Below are positions 50,738 to 58,760 of a DNA stretch of 64,000 nt, piece by piece. The DNA is from UBA4717 sp045580165 (lineage in GTDB: Bacteria; Bacillota; Clostridia; Oscillospirales; CAG-272), in assembly GCA_045580165.1 (NCBI GenBank), contig JAZNNG010000030.1:1-64000 (forward strand). The letters run 5' to 3'. Position numbers and translations under genes: made by a program. The notes below the pieces were generated by a model. The model made no database searches. It saw nothing but the letters and a program-made list of their open reading frames with translations, and was not told the origin of the DNA. Position 1 is the stretch's first letter; each line of letters opens with the position of its first letter.

Positions 50738-51439
50738 GTGTTTTATATTATAAAGCCAAAAATACTTATAACGACTCAGTACGAGGACGGGGCTGACAGA
50801 GTGTCGCTCAGACTTGCGTACACTGATGCGGTAATAAAGTCGGGAGGAATTGCCCTCGCAGTATCACCGACGGCTGACGCTATATATATCGAGGAGCTTG
50901 CACAGACGGCAGATGCCGTTCTGCTGACGGGCGGCGACGACGTTGCCCCGGAGCTTTACGGTGAAACGCGCGACGAGAGGTGCGGACTCGTTTCGGACCT
51001 GCGCGACGACTTTGAGATAAAAACGGTCAGACTCGCCGCCGGGAAAGGCATTCCCTTGCTCGGTATCTGCCGCGGAATACAGGTTATGAACGTGGCTCTC
51101 GGCGGCAGTCTTCATCAGCATATAGAAGGACATACGCAAAGTCTTGACAAGAGTGAGCCGTCGCATTTTGTGACGGTCACGGCTTCGCCGCTTCTTGAAT
51201 GCTACGGCGGCAGAAGCCGCGTCAATAGTTTTCATCATCAGTCGGTAAAGAAGGTGGCGAACGGGCTCAGAATGTGCGCGGTCAGCGATGACGGCTGTAC
51301 CGAGGCGGTGTTTATGCCCGAGCACCCGTTTTTTATAGGCGTGCAATGGCATCCCGAGCATATGACTAAAAGCTCTGCTGGAACAAAAAGGCTTTTTGAT
51401 GCTTTTATTGATGCTGCACGATGTAATATGAGAAAATAA
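50738..51439 (+). CDS. Class I glutamine amidotransferase (peptidase C26, gamma-glutamyl-GABA hydrolase type)
   Basis: The protein has 233 residues. It has LTGGDDVAPELYGE, the nucleophile Cys in GICRGIQVMNVALGGSLHQHI, VNSFHHQSVKK, and the His/Glu pair in GVQWHPEHM. Relatives such as PuuD hydrolyse gamma-glutamyl amides. The start is unusual: GTG at 50738 overlaps the ribosome site GGAGAGGGTG, and a non-standard ATT at 50747 is better placed and gives MIKPKILITTQYEDG. Confidence 0.92.
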   Translation: MFYIIKPKILITTQYEDGADRVSLRLAYTDAVIKSGGIALAVSPTADAIYIEELAQTADAVLLTGGDDVAPELYGETRDERCGLVSDLRDDFEIKTVRLAAGKGIPLLGICRGIQVMNVALGGSLHQHIEGHTQSLDKSEPSHFVTVTASPLLECYGGRSRVNSFHHQSVKKVANGLRMCAVSDDGCTEAVFMPEHPFFIGVQWHPEHMTKSSAGTKRLFDAFIDAARCNMRK

Positions 51440-51471
51440 AATGCCGCTTATGCGGCGGAACGGAGATAAAA

Positions 51472-52047
51472 ATGTTTAAGGATCTGGTTATTAAAAACAG
51501 AAGCACGAGAAGCTTTGTCGGAGACTATGAAATAAGCAGGGAAGTACTGCTTGAGCTGATAGACACCGCGAGGATCACACCGTCTGCGATGAATAAGCAG
51601 CCGCTTTTGTACGTTCCCGTAGGCAAGAAGCACGCACCGAAGGTGCTTGCCAATATAAAAATGGCGGTATCTCTCGGAATAAAGCTTCCTCCCGAGGGAT
51701 ATGAGCCGAGCGCGTACATACTCGTGTGCGTGAAAAAGGACTCTCCCGCGCTTTCGGCATACGCCGATTTTGACGTGGGAATAGCAACTCAGACAATACT
51801 TCTTGCAGCAACCGAAAGGGGACTTTCGGGCTGCATAATAGGAAGTCACAATACTCCGAATATTGTAAATGAGCTCGGGCTTGACGAAGATATCGATATA
51901 AAGCTCTGCATAGCGCTCGGTAAGTCTGCCGAAAATATTATTCTCGAGGATGCCGTTGACGGTGGACTCAGATATTACCGTGATGCTGACAACAATCATC
52001 ACGTTCCCAAGCGCAAGCTTTCTGACGTTGTTGTTGAAATAAAGTAA
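51472..52047 (+). CDS. Nitroreductase-family FMN protein
   Basis: The 191-residue protein begins MFKDLVIKNRSTRSF with the FMN-phosphate arginines, has ITPSAMNKQPLLYVPV and the AYADFDVGIATQTILLAATERGLSGC block. It probably reduces nitro compounds, quinones or flavins with NAD(P)H; the physiological substrate is unknown. A CGGAG ribosome site precedes it. It is the last gene before the convergent lexA. Confidence 0.92.
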   Translation: MFKDLVIKNRSTRSFVGDYEISREVLLELIDTARITPSAMNKQPLLYVPVGKKHAPKVLANIKMAVSLGIKLPPEGYEPSAYILVCVKKDSPALSAYADFDVGIATQTILLAATERGLSGCIIGSHNTPNIVNELGLDEDIDIKLCIALGKSAENIILEDAVDGGLRYYRDADNNHHVPKRKLSDVVVEIK

Positions 52048-52053
52048 AAGAAA

Positions 52054-52077
52054 GGGAGCAGTCGGTCGACTGCTCCC
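52054..52077. terminator. Terminator between the nitroreductase and lexA genes
   Basis: GGGAGCAGTC pairs with GACTGCTCCC around a 4-nt loop. The T-rich run is better on the minus strand (TTTCTTTTAC), so it mainly serves lexA. Confidence 0.7.
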
Positions 52078-52090
52078 ATAGTATTTTCCA

Positions 52091-52705
52091 TCAATAATAT
52101 CTCATACACGCCACAACGCGTCCGAGCACGGTAACCTCGTTTACGATAATCGGCTCGTAGGTGCTGTTTTCGGGCTGAAGACGGAAGTGACCCTTTTCCT
52201 TGTAGAAGGTCTTGACGGTAGCCTCGCCGTCAACGAGCGCGGCGATTATTTGTCCGTTTTCGGCATAGCTGCATTTTTCAATAATGATGATGTCGCCGTC
52301 CATTATGCCGGCCTCTATCATACTCTCGCCGCGTACTCTGAGCGCAAAGAGGAGCGACGGGTCTGCGTGAATGTTTGGCGAGGTGTAGCTTACGTATCCC
52401 TCAAGGTTTTCTTCTGCGAGAACGGGAGAGCCTGCGGCGATCTGTCCGACGAGAGGGACCTGTCCTGCCTTCGCTGTGTTGACGGAGGTATCGTCCTCCT
52501 CGACCTTCAGCGCGCGGCTCTTGCTCTTTTGCTTGCTGATAAGTCCCTTTTCCTCAAGCTTTGCAAGATATGCGTGTACCGTGGACGTGCTTTTCCAGCC
52601 GAGCGCCGTGCTGATGTCGCGCACGCTTGGGGCAAAGCCCTCCTCCTTTACCTTTTTGCTGATAAAATCGTAGAGTAGACGTTCCTTTTCGGTAAGCTTT
52701 ATCAT
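52091..52705 (-). CDS. lexA: SOS repressor LexA
   Basis: The protein has 204 residues. The start at 52705 (MIKLTEKERLL) has AGGTGC upstream. The winged helix-turn-helix is residues 1-65 (VRDISTALGWKSTSTVHAYL), the self-cleavage site is the Ala-Gly pair in NTAKAGQVPLVGQIAAG-like sequence near residue 85, and the catalytic Ser is in RVRGESMIEAGIMDGD and Lys in ALVDGEATVKTF. It represses DNA-damage genes and is regulated by itself through the box at 52727. Confidence 0.97.
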   Translation of the reverse strand: MIKLTEKERLLYDFISKKVKEEGFAPSVRDISTALGWKSTSTVHAYLAKLEEKGLISKQKSKSRALKVEEDDTSVNTAKAGQVPLVGQIAAGSPVLAEENLEGYVSYTSPNIHADPSLLFALRVRGESMIEAGIMDGDIIIIEKCSYAENGQIIAALVDGEATVKTFYKEKGHFRLQPENSTYEPIIVNEVTVLGRVVACMRYY

Positions 52706-52726
52706 ACTGCACCTCATAACACGTTC

Positions 52727-52740
52727 CGAACAAATGTTCG
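52727..52740 (-). promoter_or_regulatory. LexA (SOS) box
   Basis: CGAACAAATGTTCG is a perfect match to the Gram-positive SOS consensus CGAACRNRYGTTYG. It lies 21 nt upstream of the lexA start, as expected for autorepression. Confidence 0.93.
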
Positions 52741-52854
52741 CTTATACATTTTGAGTATAACACCGATAACGGCATTTGTAAAGGGCGGAGAGAAAATAAA
52801 GCAACATTTTACAATTTGTTAACATTTGCGCTTGGCGTAATTGTCAAAAAAGTC

Positions 52855-52883
52855 TTGACAAAAGCTTTGGCTTGTGCTATACT
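52855..52883 (+). promoter_or_regulatory. Promoter of the infC-rpmI-rplT operon
   Basis: TTGACA, 17 nt, TATACT on the plus strand, about 150 nt before infC. Confidence 0.88.
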
Positions 52884-52889
52884 CAACGG

Positions 52890-53030
52890 GTACAAAGAAG
52901 AAGAATTTAACCGTTCTCACCGTATCGCAGAGCGAATACGGTCAATAGCTTCAATTTTACTTTGGGTAAATTTGTGCTTTTGGTGCGGAAATTCTTTTTC
53001 GCACTTATTTTTTTCCTTTTTCGGAGGAGT
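52890..53030 (+). ncRNA. L20-type ribosomal protein leader
   Basis: The untranslated leader of infC-rpmI-rplT has a stem (ACCGTAT with ATACGGT, 52918-52943) and an intrinsic terminator (GTGCG/CGCAC followed by TTATTTTTTT, 52984-53018) before the infC ribosome site. This is the arrangement of the Firmicutes L20 leader, in which free L20 binds and causes early termination. Class assignment is from position and layout, not from a covariance-model hit. Confidence 0.75.
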
Positions 53031-53036
53031 GTGGAT

Positions 53037-53552
53037 ATTAGCACAAAAGACATGCCGATAAACGGCGAGATCAAAGCAAAAGAGGTAAGACTCGTAGGTC
53101 CCGAGGGAGAGGCTCTCGGAATTTTCCCCCTTAAGGACGCTCTCGATTTAGCGTACGATAAGGATATGGATCTTGTACTTATGGCTCCGACGGCTCAGCC
53201 GCCCGTATGCCGTATAATGGATTACGGAAAGTTTTGTTTTGAACGCAATAAGAAGGAAAAAGAGGCGCGCAAGAAGCAGCAGGTCGTTGAGGTCAAGGAG
53301 ATCCAGCTTTCCTGCCGCATCGACACCCACGATTTTCAGACCAAGGCAAACCACGCGATCAAGTTCTTGAACGCGGGGAACAAGGTCAGAGTGGTTGTCA
53401 AGTTCAAGGGACGTGAAATGACGCACCTTGATATCGGACGCGACGTGCTCACCAAGTTTGAAGCAGCTATGGAGGGCGTCGGTCAGATCGATAAGAAACC
53501 TATGCTTGAGGGACGCTTCATGTCAATGATGGTCGTTCCGATCAAGAAATAA
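53037..53552 (+). CDS. infC: Translation initiation factor IF-3
   Basis: The protein has 171 residues. The start chosen is ATT at 53037, placed 9 nt after GGAGG and giving the typical N-terminus (M)STKDMPINGEI; infC is known for non-AUG AUU starts that allow IF-3 to regulate itself. The upstream GTG at 53031 overlaps the ribosome site. The N-domain (REVRLVGPEGEALGIF-like), linker helix (KKEKEARKKQQVVEVKEIQ) and C-domain (VKFKGREMTHLDIGRDVL) are all present. Confidence 0.95.
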   Translation: MSTKDMPINGEIKAKEVRLVGPEGEALGIFPLKDALDLAYDKDMDLVLMAPTAQPPVCRIMDYGKFCFERNKKEKEARKKQQVVEVKEIQLSCRIDTHDFQTKANHAIKFLNAGNKVRVVVKFKGREMTHLDIGRDVLTKFEAAMEGVGQIDKKPMLEGRFMSMMVVPIKK

Positions 53553-53578
53553 GCAATAATTGCAAAGGAGTTACAAAA

Positions 53579-53776
53579 ATGGGAAAAATTAAGACACATT
53601 CCGCAACAGCAAAGAGATTTTCGCTCACAAAGAGTGGCAAGGTTAAGCTCAACCACAAGAACCGCCGTCACAAGCTCGGACTTAAGACAACAAAGCGTAA
53701 GAGAGCACTTCGTAAGGCTGGTATTCTCAGCGAATCTTTCGCACCGGCAATAAAGACTCTTCTCGGCAAGAGATAA
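53579..53776 (+). CDS. rpmI: Ribosomal protein L35 (bL35)
   Basis: The 65-residue basic protein begins MGKIKTHSATAKRFSLTKSGKVK and contains HKNRRHKLGLKTTKRKRALRK, the standard bL35 sequence and length. AAGGAG precedes it. It is the second gene of the infC operon. Confidence 0.98.
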   Translation: MGKIKTHSATAKRFSLTKSGKVKLNHKNRRHKLGLKTTKRKRALRKAGILSESFAPAIKTLLGKR

Positions 53777-53813
53777 TTTCAGTTGACAGGTATTATTTTA
53801 GGAGGATAACAAA

Positions 53814-54173
53814 ATGGCAAGAGTTAAAGGCGCGATGATGACTCGCAAGAGAAGAAATAAAATGTTAAAGCTCGCAAAGGGCTACTGGGGTGCCAAGAGT
53901 AAGCACTTCAAGATGGCCAAAGAGCAGGTAATGAAGAGTGGCAACTATGCGTTTGCAGGCAGAAAGCTCAAGAAGAGAGATTTCCGTTCGCTCTGGATCA
54001 CAAGAATCTCTGCTCAGGCAAAGGTTTGCGGAATGAACTATTCCACACTTATGCACGGACTTAAGCTCGCAGGTATCGACCTCAACCGTAAGATGCTTGC
54101 TGAGATCGCAGTAGCAGATAAGGAAGCATTCGCAGCGATCGCTGAAAAAGCTAAGGCTGCACTTGCTAAGTAA
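53814..54173 (+). CDS. rplT: Ribosomal protein L20 (bL20)
   Basis: The 119-residue protein begins MARVKGAMMTRKRRNKMLKLAKGYWGAKSKHF and has FRSLWITRISAQAKVCGMNYSTLMHGLK, which is bL20 at the normal length. L20 is an early 23S rRNA assembly protein and the autoregulator of this operon through the leader at 52890. AGGAGG precedes it, and a terminator follows. Confidence 0.98.
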   Translation: MARVKGAMMTRKRRNKMLKLAKGYWGAKSKHFKMAKEQVMKSGNYAFAGRKLKKRDFRSLWITRISAQAKVCGMNYSTLMHGLKLAGIDLNRKMLAEIAVADKEAFAAIAEKAKAALAK

Positions 54174-54184
54174 TAAAAAAGCTG

Positions 54185-54210
54185 AAAAACCGGTCTTTAC
54201 CGGTTTTTTT
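54185..54210 (+). terminator. Terminator of the infC-rpmI-rplT operon
   Basis: AAAAACCGG pairs with CCGGTTTTT around a 6-nt loop and ends in seven T residues, 12 nt after the rplT stop. Confidence 0.9.
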
Positions 54211-54259
54211 GCGTATAAGAGTTGATTTTTACTCTTGATTTTTGTAAACGGAGGGCACT

Positions 54260-55111
54260 ATGAGTATAACCGAAAAGGAACTGATAACCTCAAAAAGCAA
54301 CCCAACGGTAGTGAAACTTTCAAAGCTCGGAACGAAAAAGTACAGAGAGCTTGAGGGACTTTTTACCGCAGACGGTGAGAAGCTTTTTTTTGAGGCGGTA
54401 AGCTCGAAGCTTGATATAGAATTCGTTGTTATGAGCGCGTCTTTCGCGGAATCGGGAAAAGACAGGATAAGGGAGGCACTCGAGCGCGAGAGCTATACCG
54501 ACGTGACCCTACTTACGCTCGCGGATGACGTTTTTGAAAAAATAACCGCAGAAAAATCACCGCAGGGCGTAATAACTGTTGCAAAAACTATTGACTTTTC
54601 TAAAAAATATAATAAAATATATAATAATGAAAAGTTTTTCACGAGCCCTCGGAATTTGGTAATGCTTTCCGATTTGCAGGACCCGGGTAATCTCGGTACC
54701 GTTCTCAGATGCGCGGCGGCGTTTGAGCTTGACGCACTTTACGTATGCAAGGGGTGCGTCGACCTGTTTTCGCCAAAGACGGTACGAGGCGCTATGGGGG
54801 CTTTGTTCAAGCAGCCCGTTAAGACCGCGGACGATGCGGTCGATGAGATAAGATTGCTCAGAGCCACAGGCGTTAAGGTGTACGCGGCGGCACTCGACCG
54901 TAACGCGGTAGAGCTTGATAAGCTCAAGCTCTCTCCCGACGAGAGCGTTTGCTTCGTTATAGGTAACGAGGGAAACGGTCTGCGCGAGGAGGTTATAAAC
55001 GAATGCGACGGCACGGTGTTTATTCCTATGAGCGAGAATACTGAATCGCTTAATGCGTCGGTAGCATCGGCACTGTTTATGTGGGAGCTTTTCAAAAACA
55101 GAAGGAAGTGA
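54260..55111 (+). CDS. SpoU-family RNA 2'-O-methyltransferase
   Basis: The protein has 283 residues: a substrate-binding domain (about 1-110, KYRELEGLFTADGEKLFFEAV) and the knotted SpoU domain with NLVMLSDLQDPGNLGTVLRCA, FVIGNEGNGLREEV and IPMSENTESLNASVASALFMWE, motifs 1-3 in order. It methylates a ribose in 23S rRNA or tRNA. Its position after rplT is common in Firmicutes, where the gene is called ysgA. The family includes RlmB, but the target cannot be settled. Confidence 0.93.
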   Translation: MSITEKELITSKSNPTVVKLSKLGTKKYRELEGLFTADGEKLFFEAVSSKLDIEFVVMSASFAESGKDRIREALERESYTDVTLLTLADDVFEKITAEKSPQGVITVAKTIDFSKKYNKIYNNEKFFTSPRNLVMLSDLQDPGNLGTVLRCAAAFELDALYVCKGCVDLFSPKTVRGAMGALFKQPVKTADDAVDEIRLLRATGVKVYAAALDRNAVELDKLKLSPDESVCFVIGNEGNGLREEVINECDGTVFIPMSENTESLNASVASALFMWELFKNRRK

Positions 55112-55118
55112 AGATAGC

Positions 55119-56441
55119 GTGAGCGATTACATATATTGGATATGGCTTAGTCTTGCAGGCGGCGCCGCAAATCCCGATTACGCGCTTTTGCTTGAGTATT
55201 TCGGAGATGCGAAGGGCGTATACGACGCGGACCTATCCGAATATTCAAGGGTCGAGGGGCTTAGTAAGAGCTTTGCCGAACGTCTGACTGTCAAGAGCCT
55301 CGACAACGCAAAGGAAATTTACGAATTCTGCGAGAGCAGGTCGGTAAGACTTCTTCACTGTATGGAGTCTGATTATCCCGTCAAGCTCAAGTGGATATAC
55401 GCGTACCCCGTGCTTTTGTACGTTTACGGCGAGCTTCCGAACTTAAATGAAAGCTTGTCCGTAGCGGTTGTAGGCACTAGGAAATATACCGATTACGGCA
55501 GAATAGCCGCTTATAAAATAGGCGGCGGACTTGCGAGAGCAAAGACCGTTGTGGTAAGCGGACTCGCTAAGGGTAACGACTCCATAGCACAGCTTGGCTG
55601 TATCGAAAACGGCGGTAAGACCATAGCCGTAATGGGAACGGGTATTGACCGCATATATCCGAGTGAGCACAGAGAGCTTGCAAAGAGGATAGCTAAAAGC
55701 GGAGCGATAATTACGGAGTACCCTCCCGGAGTAGGACCTACAAAATTTACTTTTCCTCAAAGAAACAGAATAATCAGCGGACTGTCGGACGCAGTGGTGC
55801 TGGTTGAAGCACCGCAGAGGAGCGGAGCGCTTATAACCACAAGATTTGCAACCGAGCAGAGCAGAAGCGTCTACGCGGTTCCGGGTGACATAACCTCACC
55901 GTCGAGCGCAGGACCGCTTTCCTTGCTCAAGGACGGAGCAAAGCCGGTTTCGGATGCGGGCGACGTGATCGAGGACTTCGTTTGTCAGTATTCCTATCTG
56001 AGCTCGGTGCTTGATACCACCGATTTCAACGTTTTTGTCCCGAAGATCACCGACACCACGTTTGGCGGCGGTGGAGAAGGACCTATGAAAAGGTTCAGTC
56101 TGAGCGCGGCTCGACTTTTTGACGTCTTGGGCGAGAAAAAGGATGAGGAAACGAAAAAATCCGCTAAAAAGGGAAAGGCTAAGAAGAAAAAGCCGGTCGA
56201 TTTCGAGCCTGAGGAAAAGGAATCGGCTCCCGAAAACAAAGTAAGGTCAGAAATGCCCGAGGAGCTTGACGGTATAGAAAAGCGCATTTTCCTCAGAATA
56301 GCTAAGACGGACAAAATAAATGCCGACGAGCTGGCAGATGATGAAACAAACGTATCGGACGTAATGTCCGCACTTACAAAGCTTGAGGTAATGGGACTTG
56401 TGCGCTCACTGCCGGGAGGCTTTTATACAAGTTTACTGTGA
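55119..56441 (+). CDS. dprA: DNA-processing protein DprA/Smf
   Basis: The protein has 440 residues and a GTG start, 7 nt after the preceding stop. The SAM-like N-terminal domain (about 1-75) is followed by the Rossmann-like domain with VAVVGTRKYTDYGRIAAYKIGGGLA, VVSGLAKGNDSIAQLGCIENGGKTIAVMGTGIDRIYPSEH and PQRNRIISGLSDAVVLVEAPQRSGALIT. After a Lys/Glu-rich linker (about 340-380) comes a winged-helix end. DprA loads RecA on incoming single-stranded DNA; in non-competent bacteria its role is unclear. Confidence 0.96.
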   Translation: MSDYIYWIWLSLAGGAANPDYALLLEYFGDAKGVYDADLSEYSRVEGLSKSFAERLTVKSLDNAKEIYEFCESRSVRLLHCMESDYPVKLKWIYAYPVLLYVYGELPNLNESLSVAVVGTRKYTDYGRIAAYKIGGGLARAKTVVVSGLAKGNDSIAQLGCIENGGKTIAVMGTGIDRIYPSEHRELAKRIAKSGAIITEYPPGVGPTKFTFPQRNRIISGLSDAVVLVEAPQRSGALITTRFATEQSRSVYAVPGDITSPSSAGPLSLLKDGAKPVSDAGDVIEDFVCQYSYLSSVLDTTDFNVFVPKITDTTFGGGGEGPMKRFSLSAARLFDVLGEKKDEETKKSAKKGKAKKKKPVDFEPEEKESAPENKVRSEMPEELDGIEKRIFLRIAKTDKINADELADDETNVSDVMSALTKLEVMGLVRSLPGGFYTSLL

Positions 56442-56459
56442 AAGGAAAACCACATAATT

Positions 56460-58760
56460 ATGGCTAATTTACTGATAGTTGAGTCACCCTCAAAGGCGAG
56501 CACGATAAAGAGCTATCTCGGCTCCGGATATAAGGTGGTGGCGTCAAAGGGACACGTACGCGACCTTCCCAAGAGCTCGCTCGGAGTAGACATAGATAAC
56601 GAGTTTGAGCCTAAGTATATAAATATCAGAGGCAAGGGCGATCTTATAAAGGAGCTCAGAAAAGAAGCGAAGACGGCAGGTAAAATATACCTCGCAACAG
56701 ACCCTGACCGCGAGGGAGAAGCAATTTCGTGGCATCTTGCAAATGCGCTTGATCTTCCCAAGGACAAGATAAAGCGTGTAACCTTCAACGAGATCACAAA
56801 GACGGCTATCAAGACGGCGATCAAGAATCCCCGCGACATTGATATGAATCTCGTAAACGCTCAGCAGGCAAGACGCATACTTGACCGTATCGTCGGATAC
56901 AAGCTAAGCCCGTATCTCTGGAAGAAGGTAAAAAGCGGACTTTCCGCGGGACGCGTTCAGTCTGTTGCAACCAGGATCATAGTTGAGCGTGAAAACGAAA
57001 TACGCGAGTTTGTTCCCGTAGAATACTGGACCATCGAGGCGGAGCTCAAAACCACGGGAAATAACACCATAACCGCAAGATTTTACGGTAAGGGGACGAA
57101 AAAGATCGAGCTTCACAGTGAAGCTGAAACTATGAAAATAGTTAACGAGCTCGCAGGCAAACCCTTCGTTGTCAAGAGCGTTAAAACGGCGGTAAGGCAG
57201 AATAACCCCACGCCCCCCTTCACAACCTCAACAATGCAGCAGGAGGCTTCAAAGAAGCTTGGCTTCCAGTCGCAGAGAATAATGAAGGTGGCTCAAGAGC
57301 TCTACGAGGGTATCAACCTCGGAGCAGAGCACGGCGGCGTACACGGTCTTATCACCTATATGCGTACAGACTCGCTCAGAATCTCTGACGAGGCGGCGCA
57401 GAGCGCAAAGGACTATATCATCGAAAAATTCGGCAAGGAGTACTATCCTCCCAGACGCCGCGTATATAAGACCAAGGCGAGCGCACAGGACGCGCACGAG
57501 GCAATAAGACCCTCTGACGTTACCCTTGAGCCCGATATGATAAAATCAAGACTCACCCCCGACCAGTACAAGCTCTATAAGCTTATCTGGGCAAGATTTA
57601 TTGCAAGCCAGATGGCGTCTGCGGAAATCGACACCATCAACGCAGAGATCGAAGCAGGCGGATACACCTTCCACGCAAGCGGCTACTCTATAAAATTTAA
57701 CGGCTACAAGACTCTTTACGAGGAGACCGAGGACGAGCAGACGGATGCCGATAAGAGCGAGAAGAAGGCAAAGCTTCCGAAGCTTACGGAGGGCGAGACC
57801 CTCAAGGGCTCTGACGTTGTGCCCGAGCAGCATTTCACAGAGGCTCCTCCGAGATATACGGAAGCCTCGCTTATCAAGTTCCTTGAAGAAAAGGGAATAG
57901 GCAGACCGAGTACCTACACGCCCATCATAACCACCATCATCGCGCGCGACTACGTAAGACGCGAGGGTAAGTCCCTCAAGTCCACGGCTCTCGGAGAGGT
58001 TACCACAAAGCTTATGGTATCCCGCTTCCCGAACATAGTCGACTACGGCTTTACGGCAAGCATGGAGGACCAGCTTGACGGAATAGAGGAGGGCAAGGAC
58101 ACTCTTCTTGACGTTTTGAGAGAATTCTACGGCGACTTTGCTGCAAGCCTTGAGAAGGCAGAATCCTCCGAGGACGGCGAAAGCTTTGCGCTCCCCGTTG
58201 AGGAGACCGATATTATTTGCGACAAGTGTGGCGCAACTATGGTCATCAAGGAGGGAAGATACGGCAAATTTGCCGCTTGTCCCAACTACCCGAGATGTAA
58301 GAACACCAAGCCCCTTGAGAATAACAAGGACAAGGAAGATAAATCCGTTAATAAAATCGAGATCAAGCTTGAAGCGGTACCCGAAGCGCCCAAGACCGAA
58401 ACAAACGAGGTCTGCGACAAGTGCGGCGCACCCATGGTTATAAGAAACGGTAAGTTTGGCTCGTTCATTGCCTGCTCGAACTATCCCAAGTGCAGAAACA
58501 CCAAGCAGATAACCAAGGACACGGGAGTTGCCTGCCCCAAGTGCGGAGCCAAGGTGATCCAGAAGCACGGCAGAAACAAGACCGTATTCTATAGCTGCGA
58601 GCGTTATCCCGAATGTGACTTCTCGTCGTGGGATATGCCCTCGGGGGAATACTGCCCCGAGTGCTCGGCACCCCTCTTTATCAAGAAGGGTAAGAACATT
58701 ATGTACTGCGCAGGAGAGGGCTGCAGCTTTAAAAAGGACATAAAGAACGAAAATGAATGA
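56460..58760 (+). CDS. topA: DNA topoisomerase I
   Basis: The protein has 766 residues. The TOPRIM domain (LLIVESPSKASTIKSYLG; TDPDREGEAISWHL) is followed by the type IA core with the catalytic Tyr in GLITYMRTDSLRISDEA and the RPSTYTPIITTI block. The C-terminus has four zinc-ribbon units, three with four cysteines in the pattern CxxC...CxxC and the last shorter. It relaxes negatively supercoiled DNA. It is 19 nt after dprA, and its end overlaps the trmFO start by 8 nt. Confidence 0.97.
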   Translation: MANLLIVESPSKASTIKSYLGSGYKVVASKGHVRDLPKSSLGVDIDNEFEPKYINIRGKGDLIKELRKEAKTAGKIYLATDPDREGEAISWHLANALDLPKDKIKRVTFNEITKTAIKTAIKNPRDIDMNLVNAQQARRILDRIVGYKLSPYLWKKVKSGLSAGRVQSVATRIIVERENEIREFVPVEYWTIEAELKTTGNNTITARFYGKGTKKIELHSEAETMKIVNELAGKPFVVKSVKTAVRQNNPTPPFTTSTMQQEASKKLGFQSQRIMKVAQELYEGINLGAEHGGVHGLITYMRTDSLRISDEAAQSAKDYIIEKFGKEYYPPRRRVYKTKASAQDAHEAIRPSDVTLEPDMIKSRLTPDQYKLYKLIWARFIASQMASAEIDTINAEIEAGGYTFHASGYSIKFNGYKTLYEETEDEQTDADKSEKKAKLPKLTEGETLKGSDVVPEQHFTEAPPRYTEASLIKFLEEKGIGRPSTYTPIITTIIARDYVRREGKSLKSTALGEVTTKLMVSRFPNIVDYGFTASMEDQLDGIEEGKDTLLDVLREFYGDFAASLEKAESSEDGESFALPVEETDIICDKCGATMVIKEGRYGKFAACPNYPRCKNTKPLENNKDKEDKSVNKIEIKLEAVPEAPKTETNEVCDKCGAPMVIRNGKFGSFIACSNYPKCRNTKQITKDTGVACPKCGAKVIQKHGRNKTVFYSCERYPECDFSSWDMPSGEYCPECSAPLFIKKGKNIMYCAGEGCSFKKDIKNENE

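Noticed and set aside
57546..58568. 340-codon minus-strand open frame
   Set aside because: It is antisense to the topA core and zinc ribbons; its composition mirrors the topA codons and there is no ribosome site.
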